This document shows positions 44,287-53,645 of a DNA stretch of 64,000 nt, piece by piece (positions within the stretch are counted from its first letter, which is position 1; the number at the start of each line of letters is the position of its first letter). Location of the stretch: contig NZ_SHLD01000001.1 of assembly GCF_004217615.1 (NCBI RefSeq), positions 6,386,001 through 6,450,000 of the forward strand, written 5' to 3'. The position numbers were made by a program, and so were the translations under genes. Below the pieces are notes generated by a model that saw only the letters and a program-made list of their open reading frames with translations, did not search any database and was not told the DNA's origin. The DNA comes from Micromonospora kangleipakensis (GTDB lineage: Bacteria; Actinomycetota; Actinomycetes; Mycobacteriales; Micromonosporaceae).

Positions 44287-45272
44287 CGCAGCGTGTCGGC
44301 CAGCTCGACGACGTCCCGGCCGGGAACCGCCGGCTCGGCGGCGCTGTCGCTGGCCACGAAGTACGCGGGCCGGCCCTGCACCGCCGTGTAGATCCGGGCG
44401 ACGTACTCGCCGAGCAGGCCGAGACAGAGCAGCTGCACCGCGCCGAGGAAGAGGATCGCCACGTAGAGCGACGGCCAGCCGGTCACCGTCGCGCCGGCGA
44501 ACCAGGCGAGCACCGCCACCACCACCAGCACCCCGCAGACGGCCACCCCGGCCAGCCCCAGCCAGGTGGCCACCCGCAGCGGCGCGGCGGAGAAGCTGGT
44601 GACGCTCTCCGCGGCCAGGCCGGCCATCCGGGACAGCGGGTACTTGGTCCGTCCGGCAGCACGTTCCTGCCGCTCGTAGCCGACCTCCCCGCTGGGGAAG
44701 CCGAGCCAGGGCACCACCAGGCGGAGCACGGGGCTGCGCTCGGGCAGCTCCCGCAGCGCCTCCACGGCGGCCCGGCTGAGCAGCCGGAAGTCACCTGCCT
44801 GGGCGGGCACCTGCTTGCCGACCAGCCGCCGCATGAGCCGGTAGTAGCCGGCCGCGGTCCACCGCTTGAAGGCGCTGTCCTGGCTCCGGTCGGCCCGGAC
44901 GCCGTAGACGATGTCCAGCTCGTCGGCCCGCGCCCGGCGGAGCATCTCGACGATCACCTCGGGCGGATCCTGCAGGTCGGCGTCGATGCTGACCACGTGT
45001 CCGCCGCGGGCGCGGAGCAGCCCGGCGATCAGGGCCGCCTGGTGGCCGCTGTTGCGGCGCAGCCGCAGCACCCGCAGCGCCGGCCAGCCGGCGCGCAGGG
45101 CGGCCAGCCCGGCGAGGGTGCCGTCGGTGCTGCCGTCGTCGACCGCCACCACCTCGTACGACTCGCCGAGGCCGTCGAGCACGCCGCGCAACCGCTCGAC
45201 CAGCAGCGGCAGGACGCTCTCCTCGTTGAACATCGGCACCACCACGGAGAGTGCCGGCTCCGGTCGCGTCAC
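44283..45272 (-). CDS. GT2 glycosyltransferase, polyprenyl-phosphate sugar synthase type
   Basis: A 329-residue GT2 enzyme of the DPM1/GtrB class. The nucleotide-sugar site is seen in LSVVVPMFNEESVLPLLVER, VVAVDDGSTDGT and the DADLQDPPEV metal site; the acceptor region has AQAGDFRLLSR. Two C-terminal membrane helices anchor it. It should transfer a hexose from a nucleotide sugar to polyprenyl phosphate on the cytoplasmic side. The GTG at 45270-45272 has GGAGGG upstream. It is coupled to the GT-C-like gene, which probably uses its product. Confidence 0.9.
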   Translation of the reverse strand: MTRPEPALSVVVPMFNEESVLPLLVERLRGVLDGLGESYEVVAVDDGSTDGTLAGLAALRAGWPALRVLRLRRNSGHQAALIAGLLRARGGHVVSIDADLQDPPEVIVEMLRRARADELDIVYGVRADRSQDSAFKRWTAAGYYRLMRRLVGKQVPAQAGDFRLLSRAAVEALRELPERSPVLRLVVPWLGFPSGEVGYERQERAAGRTKYPLSRMAGLAAESVTSFSAAPLRVATWLGLAGVAVCGVLVVVAVLAWFAGATVTGWPSLYVAILFLGAVQLLCLGLLGEYVARIYTAVQGRPAYFVASDSAAEPAVPGRDVVELADTLR

Positions 45273-45391
45273 GGCGCTCGACCCTCCGTTTCCTGTGGTG
45301 GCGGACGGCCCGAACGCTACCAGTCGAGCCGCCTCCGCTCGGCCCGTCGCGGTCGACCAGCGGCCCGGCGGGCGGGAGCGGCGGCCGCCGG

Positions 45392-47119
45392 TCAGGTGCC
45401 GCAGGTGGTGGCGGGCAGCCCGGTCACCGGGACCGGCGACCGGCCGCCCGGTCGGGCCTTGCCGGCGAGCACCCCGGCCAGCGCGGTCATCGACGCCGGG
45501 CTGGACGAGTAGGTGGCCAGCAGCGTCGGCGACTTCGCGGCGGCCAGCACGTACGGGGTGTCCATGGCCACCGTCACCGCGGCGTCGGCGCGCAGGTCGT
45601 CCGCGCCGTCGCCGTACCCGACGAGGTGGACGACCGTGCCGCCGCTCGGCACCACCTTCACCCCGGCCGCCGTGAGCGCCTCGGTCAGCGTCGCCCGGGT
45701 CCGGTCCCGCCCGCCGGAGGAGGTGACGGTGACCGGCCCGGCCACCGGGCCGCCGCACCGGCCGCGCAGCACGGTGACCGCCGCGGCGGCCAGGTCGGCC
45801 GCCGCCTTGCGGTGCTCCGGGCCGTTCAGCCCGGAGAGCTCCGGGGTCGGCCGGTCGGCCAGCTTGAACTTCATGGTCAGCACCCGGGTGGCCGCCTCCA
45901 GCAGCCGGGCCCGGGGCAGCGAGCCGTCGCGGAGCGCGGCGAGCAGCCCGTCGTACGCCTGACCCACGTTCGGGGTCATCAGGATGAGGTCGTTGCCCGC
46001 GGTGAGGGCCCGCACCGCCGCCTCGCCGGGCGACCAGCGCTTCGCCGGCGGCATGTTCATCCCGTCGGTGATCACCACGCCCTGGAAGCCGAGCTGGCCG
46101 CGCAGCACGTCGGTGAGGAGCTTGTGGGAGAAGGTGGCCGGGGTGCCCGGGTCGACGGCCCGCACGTCGAGGTGGGCCGACATGACCGCCATGGCGCCGG
46201 CGTCGATGCCGGCGCGGAACGGCGGGAACGCCGTCCGGTCGAGCACCTCGCGGGACTGGCCGATCACCGGCAGGTCCTTGTGCGAGTCGGTGGCGCTCAG
46301 GCCGTGCCCGGGGAAGTGCTTGACGCTGGCCGCCACCCCCTCGGCCTGCAGGCCCCGCACCGCGCCGGCGACCTGGGCGGAGGCGTTGGCCGGGTCGGCG
46401 CCGAAGGAGCGGGAGCCGATCACGGTGCTCCGGGTGGCCAGCACGTCGGCGACCGGGGCGAAGTCGAGGTTGATCCCCATCGCGGCAAGCTCCGCGCCGG
46501 CGGCCCGCCAGGCCGCCTCGGTCAGCGCCGGCTTCCCGGCCGCCCCGGCGGCGAGGGGGCTGGGCAGCAGGGTCACCCCGTCGGTGATCCGGGTGACCAC
46601 GCCGTACTCCTGGTCGGTGCCGATCAGGAAGGGGGCCGGCCCGGCGGGGAGCTTCCCGGCGGCCTCCCGCAGCCCGGTGGTCAACTCCCGGACCTGCTTC
46701 GGGTTGTCGACGTTGGTGGTGGCCTGGTTGCCGGAGGTGGGGTCGTCGGCGCTGAACCCGACCAGGATCACCCCGCCCAGCCGGTACTTCGCCACCATCT
46801 CCGCCGGGGTGTCGACCCCGGCGAGGGCCCGGTTGCCGGCGGCCGACGCGGGCGAGACCTTGGTGGCGGAGCTGCCGTACGCGTACGGCATCAGCACCTG
46901 GCCGACCAGGTCCTCGTCGGCGAGCGTGCGGACCAGGGCCGCGGCCCGGGCGGCCGGGTCGGCGGCGGTCGGGGTCGGGGTCGGGGCGGCCGACGAGGAG
47001 GGACCCGGCGGCGCGGCGCGGCGCGGTCCCGGCTCCTTCCCGCACCCGGAGACGAGCAGCGCGGTCAGTGCGACGAGCGCGACGACGGTACGTCGAGGGG
47101 TGGTCGACACGCGGCCCAT
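45392..47119 (-). CDS. GH3 beta-N-acetylhexosaminidase-like lipoprotein (NagZ-type)
   Basis: A 575-residue exported enzyme. A lipobox (LLVSGC) near residue 26 anchors it to the outer face of the membrane, and a Pro/Ser/Thr linker follows. The GH3 domain has LIGTDQEYGVVTRI, NLDFAPVADV and the NagZ signature KHFPGHGLSATDSH near residue 266 (with the catalytic His/Asp pair) and the nucleophile region VITDGMNM. It probably trims N-acetylglucosamine or muropeptide sugars. A C-terminal extension (about residues 420-575) follows. The ATG at 47117-47119 has GGTGGG just upstream; a nearby GTG at 47110 is an alternative. Confidence 0.87.
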   Translation of the reverse strand: MGRVSTTPRRTVVALVALTALLVSGCGKEPGPRRAAPPGPSSSAAPTPTPTAADPAARAAALVRTLADEDLVGQVLMPYAYGSSATKVSPASAAGNRALAGVDTPAEMVAKYRLGGVILVGFSADDPTSGNQATTNVDNPKQVRELTTGLREAAGKLPAGPAPFLIGTDQEYGVVTRITDGVTLLPSPLAAGAAGKPALTEAAWRAAGAELAAMGINLDFAPVADVLATRSTVIGSRSFGADPANASAQVAGAVRGLQAEGVAASVKHFPGHGLSATDSHKDLPVIGQSREVLDRTAFPPFRAGIDAGAMAVMSAHLDVRAVDPGTPATFSHKLLTDVLRGQLGFQGVVITDGMNMPPAKRWSPGEAAVRALTAGNDLILMTPNVGQAYDGLLAALRDGSLPRARLLEAATRVLTMKFKLADRPTPELSGLNGPEHRKAAADLAAAAVTVLRGRCGGPVAGPVTVTSSGGRDRTRATLTEALTAAGVKVVPSGGTVVHLVGYGDGADDLRADAAVTVAMDTPYVLAAAKSPTLLATYSSSPASMTALAGVLAGKARPGGRSPVPVTGLPATTCGT

Positions 47120-47158
47120 CCCACCAGTCCACCGCGTATCGGGCAACTTGACCTTTGG

Positions 47159-47650
47159 TCAACCGACCCGGGTGAGCAGCGTCACCGGGGCGCCGTCGCC
47201 GGCGTACCGGTAGGGCTCCAGCTCGGCGTCCCAGGCGGTGCCGAGCGCCTTGTCCAAGGCGTGCGCGAGGGCCTCCGGGGCGCGGGCGGACGCCATGATG
47301 CTGCGCAGCCGGTCCTCGCCGAGCTGGATGTCGCCGGCCGCGCCGACGGTGGCCCGGAACAGGCCCCGCCCCGGGACGTACATGAACCGCTCGCCGTCGG
47401 CGCCGGGGCTGGGCTCCTCGGTGACCTCGAAACGGATCATGGGCCACTGCCGGAGGGCAGCAGCCAGCTCGGCGCCCGTCCCCGGGCTACCGGTCCACCC
47501 GCACTCGGCGCGCCGGGCGCCGGGGTCGACGGGCTGAGCCGTCCACTGCAGGTTGACCGGCGCGGCGAGGACGCGCGCGATCGCCCACTCGACGTGTGAG
47601 CACACGGCGAGCGGGGTCGAGTGGACGTATACGACGCCACGCGTTGGCAC
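47159..47650 (-). CDS. DUF3145 family protein
   Basis: A 163-residue cytosolic protein. It begins with the family opening TRGVVYVHSTPLAVCSHVEW and has GWTGSPGTGAELAAALRQWP, ERFMYVPGRGLFRA and the C-terminal AWDAELEPYRYAGDG blocks. DUF3145 is conserved in actinobacteria with this length; function is unknown. The GTG at 47648-47650 has GGGAGG 4 bases upstream. It is the gene upstream of the GH3 lipoprotein on the same strand, 39 bases away. Confidence 0.88.
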   Translation of the reverse strand: MPTRGVVYVHSTPLAVCSHVEWAIARVLAAPVNLQWTAQPVDPGARRAECGWTGSPGTGAELAAALRQWPMIRFEVTEEPSPGADGERFMYVPGRGLFRATVGAAGDIQLGEDRLRSIMASARAPEALAHALDKALGTAWDAELEPYRYAGDGAPVTLLTRVG

Positions 47651-47972
47651 GGTGACCTCCCGGAGAGCGAGGTGCGTCTTCCCCTACGACCTCGTCCACC
47701 CGAGTGGCCTCTGCAACACATGATGACCCTGTGACGGGTGGTGCGCCAGCGAATCGGAAAATTCGGCGACGGGATCGGGTCGGAATAGCCGGCCGGGTGA
47801 CCCGGTTGACCACCATGACGGCGCGACGACCAGCCAGGTGTCGCGGTCGTGTACAGTTTCATGGGCGGTTCTGTGCCGCCGCACATCTTCGCGGGCCGAG
47901 GCTCATCCGTGCGTCACCCGCAACAGCCCCCGGACGTTTAAGTCCTCCCGTACGTCTGCAAGGAGTACCTCC

Positions 47973-48302
47973 GTGGCGAGCAACACCTCTAAGACCGCGC
48001 GCGCGTCAGTCCGGGCCGGCCAGGCTGGCCAGGGTGGCGCACTCAGCGTGCTGGGCGAGTTCAAGTACGTCATCCCGCTCAACGGCGGCAAGCACGCCTA
48101 CGTGCGGAACCTGACCAACGGCAAGACGGCGCACCTGCGCACCGACTCCGAGGCCTTCGTCGAGGAGATCCGGGTGCTGGCCGCCGCCGGTCACGCCGCC
48201 AAGATCCGGGCTGAGATCAACGGCCTCGCCGCCGCTCACCCGGGCCACGGCTGGGACGCCACCGAGAAGCGTCTCGTCGAGGCCGGCGTCTTCGAGGGCT
48301 GA
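47973..48302 (+). CDS. Conserved-looking small basic protein of unknown function
   Basis: A 109-residue cytosolic protein. The N-terminal ~25 residues are Ala/Ser/Arg-rich, then comes an ordered domain with [39 protein letters not shown] and a C-terminal helical part ending [12 protein letters not shown]. Alternating hydrophobic strands suggest a small beta-sheet fold with two helices. AAGGAG lies 9 bases before the GTG. I do not recognise a family. The 5' region carries an upstream ORF in the same frame, but this is noncoding in character. A terminator hairpin follows the stop. Confidence 0.7.
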   Translation: MASNTSKTARASVRAGQAGQGGALSVLGEFKYVIPLNGGKHAYVRNLTNGKTAHLRTDSEAFVEEIRVLAAAGHAAKIRAEINGLAAAHPGHGWDATEKRLVEAGVFEG

Positions 48303-48324
48303 GTCCCTCACCCGCGTCACCATG

Positions 48325-48356
48325 AACCGCCCGTCGGGTCACCCCGGCGGGCGGTT
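48325..48356. terminator. Terminator between two convergent genes
   Basis: A 9-bp stem (48325-48333 with 48348-48356) plus inner pairing lies past the stop of the gene at 47973-48302 and overlaps the end of the carbonic anhydrase gene, so both may use it. Confidence 0.55.
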
Positions 48357-49019
48357 CGTCGTCTCTCCGGCCGGTCCCTCCGCCAGCAGCGCGACATCGC
48401 CGGTGGCCAGGTCGTAGAGGGCGCCGACCACGGCGACCCGGCCGGCGGCGACCGGGCCGGCGAGCAGGTCGTCGGCCCGCAGCGCGGCCACCGTGCGTCG
48501 CACGTGCCGGCGTACCGCCAGCGGGTGCGCCCGGGGGTCGTCCGGGCCCACCTCGGCCACCGCCGGGGCGATCTGGTCCACCACGTACGCCAGCGAGCCG
48601 CCCGGCCGCTCCCCCGTGCGCAGCGTCTCCACCGCCGAGCCGACCGCCCCGCAACGCTCGTGCCCGAGCACCATCACCAGCGGCACCCCGAGCTGGCCCA
48701 CCACGTACTCGATCGAGCCCAGGACCGCCCGGTCGAGCACGTGCGCGCCGGTGCGGATCACGCAGATCGACCCGAACGTCTGGTCGAAGATCGCCTCCAG
48801 CGGGACCCGCGAGTCGATGCAGCCGAGCACCACGGCGTACGGCTGCTGGTCACCCGAGGCGACCGCCGCCGCGGCGGTGACGTCGTGCCCGTGCACCGGC
48901 TGGCCGCTGACGAACCGGCGGTTCCCGGCGAGCAGCTCGGCCAGGGCGGAACGCGGGCTCCGGCCCGCTCCGGCGGCCGGGGTCGGGCGCGGCGGCGGCA
49001 TGCCCTCCAGCCTGGTCAC
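48339..49019 (-). CDS. Beta-class carbonic anhydrase
   Basis: A 226-residue zinc enzyme that interconverts CO2 and bicarbonate. Zinc ligands are in [12 protein letters not shown] (Cys and Asp/Arg pair) and [13 protein letters not shown] (His and Cys), the beta-CA signatures. The [20 protein letters not shown] block is also typical. A Pro-rich head of about 20 residues precedes the domain. The start GTG at 49019 is uncertain because SD support is weak; an internal ATG 6 codons on is too close to its SD. Confidence 0.9.
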   Translation of the reverse strand: MTRLEGMPPPRPTPAAGAGRSPRSALAELLAGNRRFVSGQPVHGHDVTAAAAVASGDQQPYAVVLGCIDSRVPLEAIFDQTFGSICVIRTGAHVLDRAVLGSIEYVVGQLGVPLVMVLGHERCGAVGSAVETLRTGERPGGSLAYVVDQIAPAVAEVGPDDPRAHPLAVRRHVRRTVAALRADDLLAGPVAAGRVAVVGALYDLATGDVALLAEGPAGETTNRPPG

Positions 49020-49150
49020 CGATCCGACCCCGCGGGGGCGGTTGCGAATCTTCTCACCACCACGGTTGGCGTGTTGTCATGACGGGTAGCCGGTGTTACC
49101 GCCGGGTTAAGCCGGTGCGACGGACACCGGTCGGCCCGGGGGAGGTAACC

Positions 49151-50110
49151 ATGCCGGAGCACGTGGAGGTACAGCTTCCCGACGACGTACGCCTCCACGT
49201 GGCGGTGACCGGGCCGGACGACGCCGAGGTGACCGCGATCCTGCTGCACGGCTGGACGCTCGACGGCCGTAGCTGGCACCGCCAGGTCGCCGAGATCCGC
49301 GAGCGGTTCGGTGACCGGGTCCGGGTGGTCACCTACGACGCCCGGGGGCACGGCCGGTCCAGCTGCATGGCGCTGCGCACGGCCACCCTGGCCCAGCTCG
49401 GCGACGACCTGGCCGCGGTGGTGGACGAGGTCGCCCCGGCCGGGAAGGTGGTGCTGGTGGGGCACTCGATGGGCGGGATGACGGTGATGGAGTACGCGCA
49501 CCGCCACCCCGGCCACTTCGCCGCCCGTACCGCCGGCCTGGTCTTCGTCTCGACCACCGCCGAGGGGCACACGCACACCGTCTACGGCCTGTCGCCCCGG
49601 ATCGCCCGGTTGATCCGGCTCGCCGAGACCACCGGCGCCGGGGTGCTGGCCCGGTGCGGGTCCTGGCGGCCGCCCCGGGCGCTGCTGCGCGCGCTGCGCC
49701 CCAGCATCCGCTGGATGCTCTTCGGCGACCGCTGCGACCCGGCGGACATCCGGCTGGTCACCTCCGCGGTGGCGCACGCCTCGCTGCGCTCGATCGGCGG
49801 GTTCCGCGCCTCGATCGGCGCCCAGCACCGGCTGGACACCCTGGCCGCGCTGGGCCACCTGCCGGCCGCCGCGCTGGTCGGCGACCGGGACCGGCTCACC
49901 CCGCCGCCGTGCGCGGAGTCGATCGCCGCCGCGCTGGCGACCACCGAGCTGACCGTCTGCCCGGGCGCCGGGCACATGCTGATGATGGAGCGGCCGGACG
50001 AGGTGAACGCGGCGCTGGCCGCGGTGCTCCGGCAGGTGCTGGAGCTGCCCGCCCCGGCCGGGAGCCGCGCCGGTGACGGCCCGACGGCCGGGGTGGGAAC
50101 GGTCGGATAA
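49151..50110 (+). CDS. Alpha/beta hydrolase
   Basis: A 319-residue alpha/beta-hydrolase. The nucleophile elbow is LVGHSMGGMTVMEY with the catalytic Ser, the oxyanion motif is ILLHGWTLDGRSWH, and the terminal His is in PGAGHMLMMERPD. The acid is likely in ALVGDRDRLTPP. The substrate is unknown. The start ATG (49151) follows GGAGG by 5 bases. Residues upstream in the open frame are Arg/Pro-rich and lack coding character. It is divergent from carbonic anhydrase. Confidence 0.87.
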   Translation: MPEHVEVQLPDDVRLHVAVTGPDDAEVTAILLHGWTLDGRSWHRQVAEIRERFGDRVRVVTYDARGHGRSSCMALRTATLAQLGDDLAAVVDEVAPAGKVVLVGHSMGGMTVMEYAHRHPGHFAARTAGLVFVSTTAEGHTHTVYGLSPRIARLIRLAETTGAGVLARCGSWRPPRALLRALRPSIRWMLFGDRCDPADIRLVTSAVAHASLRSIGGFRASIGAQHRLDTLAALGHLPAAALVGDRDRLTPPPCAESIAAALATTELTVCPGAGHMLMMERPDEVNAALAAVLRQVLELPAPAGSRAGDGPTAGVGTVG

Positions 50111-50227
50111 CGGGCAACCCGGGCGGGCGGCGCCCCGGACCGGCATGGCCCCGACGCGGGCCGGAACGCCGGCCCGTACCCTCATTCAGCCACCGTGCCC
50201 GCCGCCCTGACCACAGGAGTTGCCGCG

Positions 50228-52345
50228 TTGACCGACCAGACCACCCTGGAACAGGAGATGGCCGCCGAACAGCGGCATCTCGACCGGGTGTACGCCCGGC
50301 TGGCGGAGCTGCGCCGGTCGGCCGCCGACGCCGAGCGGGAGGGCTACCGGCTGGCCCGGGTGGGCAACTTCGGGGCGCTGGTCGAGCGGGACGCGATGGT
50401 CTTCCACGCCGCGCGGCGCCGACACGCGCTGGACGCCGAGCACGAGGGGCTGGTCTTCGGCCGGCTCGACCTGCGGACCCGCCAGGTGCTGCACGTCGGG
50501 CGGCTAGGGGTGCGCGGCGAACACGCCGAGACCCTGGTGGTCGACTGGCGGGCGCCCGCCGCCGCGGCTTTCTACCAGGCCACCCCGGCGGAGCCGATGG
50601 GCGTGGTGCGGCGACGCACCATCCAGTCCTCGGCCGAGAAGGTGACCCGGATCGAGGACGACCTGCTCGACCCGGCCTCGGCGCCGGCGGACCTGGCGGT
50701 GGTCGGCGACGGGGCGCTCCTCGCCACCCTGTCCCGGGCCACCGGCCGGGGCATGCGGGACATCGTGGCGACCATCCAGCGGGAGCAGGACGAGGCGATC
50801 CGCTCCCCCGGCTCGGGCGTCACGATCGTCTCCGGCGGCCCGGGCACCGGCAAGACGGCGGTGGCGCTGCACCGGGCGGCTTATCTGCTCTACTCGGACC
50901 GCAGCCGGTACGCCGGCGGCGGCATCCTGGTCGTCGGCCCGTCGAGCGTCTTCGTGGCGTACATCGCCTCGGTGCTGCCCTCGCTCGGCGAGGAGACGGC
51001 CACCCTGCACTCGCTCGGCTCGCTCTTCCCGGGCATGTCGGCGACCCGGACCGACCCGCCCGAGGTGGCGGCGGTGAAGGGGTCGCTGCGGATGCGCCGG
51101 GTGCTAGAGCGCGCGGTCCGGGACACGGCGCCGGACTCGCCGGCCGAGCTGCGGCTGCTCTACCGGGGCGAGCTGCTCCGGCTGGAGCGCCGGGAGCTGG
51201 ACGGCATCCAGGAGCGGGCGCTGCTGCGGGGCGCGCGCCGCAACGAGGTGCGCCGGGCCGGCTTCGACGGCGTCCTTGCGGCGCTCTACGCCCAGGCCCG
51301 CCAGCTGCGGGTCGGCCGGCTGCCGGAGCAGCGCGCGTTCGAGGACGAGATCATCGACCGGCCGGAGTTCCGGGAGTTCCTTAAGGCCTGGTGGCCGCGG
51401 CTGCATCCCCGGCACGTGCTCGGCTGGCTGGCCCGTCCGGAGCGGCTGCGCCGGTACGCCGGCGGCATCCTCTCCGGGGCGGAGATCCGGCTGCTGACGG
51501 AGGCGTACCGGAGCCTGGACACCGCGGGGCTGACCATCGCGGACATCGCGCTGCTGGACGAGCTGGACGCGCTGCTCGGCAAGCCGGTGCGGCCGGCGAA
51601 GGCGAAGCGCGACCCGTTCCAGCTCGCCGGCGGGGTCCGCGAGCTGAGCACCTTCGCCGATCGGCAGCGGGCCGCCCGGGCCGCGGCCCGGGAACGGCCG
51701 GAGGACTACCGGGAGTACGCGCACGTGGTGGTCGACGAGGCGCAGGACGTCTCGCCGATGCAGTGGCGCATGATCGGTCGGCGCGGCCGGCTGGCCTCCT
51801 GGACGGTGGTGGGCGACCCGGCGCAGACCGCCTGGACCGGCGATCCGGAGGAGCTGACCCGGGCCCGGGACCAGGCGCTGGGGCGACGCCGCCGGCACCA
51901 GTTCACGCTGACCACCAACTACCGCAACTCGGCGGAGATCTTCGCGGTGGCGGCGGCGGAGATCCGCCGGCTCTACCCGGACCTGCCGCTGCCCACCGCG
52001 GTGCGCTCCACCGGCATCGAGCCGGTCGAGCGGACCGTGCCAGCCGCCGAGCTGGCGGCGGCCGCCGTCGAGGCGGCCGGGATCCTGCTGGCCGAGGTCG
52101 AGGGGACGGTCGGGGTGATCACCCCGGTGCCGCGCCGGGACGAGGTGGCCGGCTGGCTCGGCGACCTGGGCGGCTCCCGGCTCCAGGTGGTGACGAGCCT
52201 GCAGGCCAAGGGCATGGAGTACGACGGGGTCGTACTGGTCGCGCCGAGCGAGATCCGGGCGGATCCGGGCTCGGGCGTACGGACCCTCTACGTGGCGCTC
52301 TCCCGGGCCACGCAGCGGCTCACCACCCTCGACGCGCTGGGCTGA
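50228..52345 (+). CDS. helD: HelD-like superfamily I ATPase (RNA polymerase recycling factor)
   Basis: A 705-residue UvrD-like ATPase. An N-terminal coiled-coil region (EQEMAAEQRHLDRVYARLAE) is followed by the Walker A VSGGPGTGKTAVALHR near residue 205, DEAQDVSPMQWRM (motif II), VVGDPAQTAW (motif III) and LQAKGMEYDGVVLV and VALSRATQRL (V and VI). HelD frees RNA polymerase from stalled complexes; the coiled-coil head is the polymerase-channel arm. I chose the TTG at 50228-50230 because GGAG lies 8 bases upstream (50216-50219); an upstream GTG at 50195 is the longer alternative. Confidence 0.88.
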   Translation: MTDQTTLEQEMAAEQRHLDRVYARLAELRRSAADAEREGYRLARVGNFGALVERDAMVFHAARRRHALDAEHEGLVFGRLDLRTRQVLHVGRLGVRGEHAETLVVDWRAPAAAAFYQATPAEPMGVVRRRTIQSSAEKVTRIEDDLLDPASAPADLAVVGDGALLATLSRATGRGMRDIVATIQREQDEAIRSPGSGVTIVSGGPGTGKTAVALHRAAYLLYSDRSRYAGGGILVVGPSSVFVAYIASVLPSLGEETATLHSLGSLFPGMSATRTDPPEVAAVKGSLRMRRVLERAVRDTAPDSPAELRLLYRGELLRLERRELDGIQERALLRGARRNEVRRAGFDGVLAALYAQARQLRVGRLPEQRAFEDEIIDRPEFREFLKAWWPRLHPRHVLGWLARPERLRRYAGGILSGAEIRLLTEAYRSLDTAGLTIADIALLDELDALLGKPVRPAKAKRDPFQLAGGVRELSTFADRQRAARAAARERPEDYREYAHVVVDEAQDVSPMQWRMIGRRGRLASWTVVGDPAQTAWTGDPEELTRARDQALGRRRRHQFTLTTNYRNSAEIFAVAAAEIRRLYPDLPLPTAVRSTGIEPVERTVPAAELAAAAVEAAGILLAEVEGTVGVITPVPRRDEVAGWLGDLGGSRLQVVTSLQAKGMEYDGVVLVAPSEIRADPGSGVRTLYVALSRATQRLTTLDALG

Positions 52346-52381
52346 GCAGGGCTTCGACCGCGAGCGGGCGGACGCCGGCCT

Positions 52382-52407
52382 TTCACTTGCATACATAGCG
52401 ATGTGAA
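52382..52407 (+). promoter_or_regulatory. Candidate promoter/operator of the CDF gene
   Basis: TTCAC-N16-GTGAA (52382-52386 with 52403-52407) is an inverted repeat enclosing a TACATA -10-like box (52392-52397). This AT-rich patch could bind a metal sensor; no sensor gene is adjacent. Confidence 0.35.
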
Positions 52408-52444
52408 CATAGATTGGGCCCGGCCGGGGCGAGGGCGAAAGGGT

Positions 52445-53365
52445 GTGGGCGTGGGCGCAGGTCATGACCACAGCGGGGCGGTGACCAACGCCGCCTACCG
52501 CCACCGGGGTCGACTCTGGGCCGCGTTCGGGCTGCTCGCCGCCCTGATGCTGGTCGAGGCGGTCACCGCGTTCGGCACCGGCTCGCTGGCCCTGCTCTCG
52601 GACGCCGGGCACATGTTCACCGACGTGCTGGGCATCGGCATGGCCCTCGCCGCGATCACCGCCACCCGACGCGCCGACACCGACCCGCAGCGCACCTTCG
52701 GGCTCTACCGGCTGGAGGTGCTGGCCGCCCTGGCCAACGCGGTGCTGCTCGGCGCGGTCGCGGTCTACGTGCTGGTCGAGGCGGTACGCCGGTTCGGCGA
52801 GCCGCCGGAGGTGCTGGCCGGTCCCATGCTCGCGGTGGCGGTGCTCGGCCTGCTGGCCAACATCGCCGCCTTCGCCCTGCTGCGCAGCGGGGCGGAGGAG
52901 AGCATCAACCTGCGCGGGGCGTACCTGGAGGTGCTGGGCGACCTGCTCGGCTCGCTCGGGGTGATCGGCGCCGCGCTGGTCATCGCGCTCACCGACTGGT
53001 GGTGGGCGGACCCTCTCGTCGCCGTCGCGATCGGGCTGTTCATCCTGCCCCGCACCTGGCGGCTGGGGCGCGCCGCGGTGCGCATCCTGGTGCAGGCCGC
53101 CCCGGAGCACCTCCAGGTGACCGCGGTGCACGACCGGCTGGCCGCGGTGCCCGGCGTGGCGGAGGTGCACGACCTGCACGTCTGGACGCTGACCTCGGGG
53201 ATGGATGTGGCCTCCGCGCACCTGACCATGTGCCCGGGCGCCGAGGTGGGCGAAGTGCTGGCCGCCGCTCGGGCCGCCCTGCACGAGGACTTCCGGATCG
53301 ATCACGCCACGTTGCAGATCGAGCCCGGAGCGTCAGCCGGGGCCTGTGGTGCAGTCGAGTGGTAA
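52445..53365 (+). CDS. Cation diffusion facilitator family exporter
   Basis: A 306-residue CDF protein with 6 membrane helices and a cytosolic ferredoxin-like C-terminal domain. The metal site in helix 2 is intact (SDAGHMFTD, HxxxD), but helix 5 has LEVLGD (ExxxD), a Glu where a His is more usual, which may alter metal selectivity. The head starts GAGHDHSG. CDF proteins export Zn(II), Cd(II) or Co(II) by proton antiport. I chose the GTG at 52445 with GAGGG upstream; a GTG at 52403, seated directly behind a TACATA box, is an alternative leaderless start adding 14 residues. Confidence 0.87.
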   Translation: MGVGAGHDHSGAVTNAAYRHRGRLWAAFGLLAALMLVEAVTAFGTGSLALLSDAGHMFTDVLGIGMALAAITATRRADTDPQRTFGLYRLEVLAALANAVLLGAVAVYVLVEAVRRFGEPPEVLAGPMLAVAVLGLLANIAAFALLRSGAEESINLRGAYLEVLGDLLGSLGVIGAALVIALTDWWWADPLVAVAIGLFILPRTWRLGRAAVRILVQAAPEHLQVTAVHDRLAAVPGVAEVHDLHVWTLTSGMDVASAHLTMCPGAEVGEVLAAARAALHEDFRIDHATLQIEPGASAGACGAVEW

Positions 53366-53504
53366 TTAGGGCAAACTTAAATCAGTGCGGGTATTGTGCA
53401 CCTGTGCCGGTTTTGCCCTCGTTCGTGCCCGTAGCTCACCGGGCCGGGCCGGGGCACCACCGGTAGGCTCGGCCCCGGCCTCCGCCAGGCGGCGCCCTCC
53501 GGCG

Positions 53505-53640
53505 CCTGCGGTGGCCGCCGCCTAATCGCCGCCTGCGGCGAACCGGGGAACCATGTTCGTGGGGTGCATCCGCGCCAGCGGTAGGGATCTTCCGTCCCGA
53601 ACCCGTCAGCTAACCCGGTCGGCGGCTGACGGAAGGAAAC
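53505..53640 (+). promoter_or_regulatory. Cyclic di-AMP (ydaO-type) riboswitch
   Basis: Conserved ydaO blocks are present in order: GGGGAACC (53545-53552), GGGGTGCATC (53561-53570), GTAGGGA (53581-53587), GTCAGCTAACCC (53605-53616), then CTGACGGAAGGA (53626-53637). The 3' strand of the aptamer, GGAAGGA, includes the SD of the next gene, so ligand binding should affect translation. The family senses c-di-AMP and in actinobacteria often controls wall hydrolases. The 5' boundary is approximate. Confidence 0.85.
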
Positions 53641-53645
53641 CCTGA

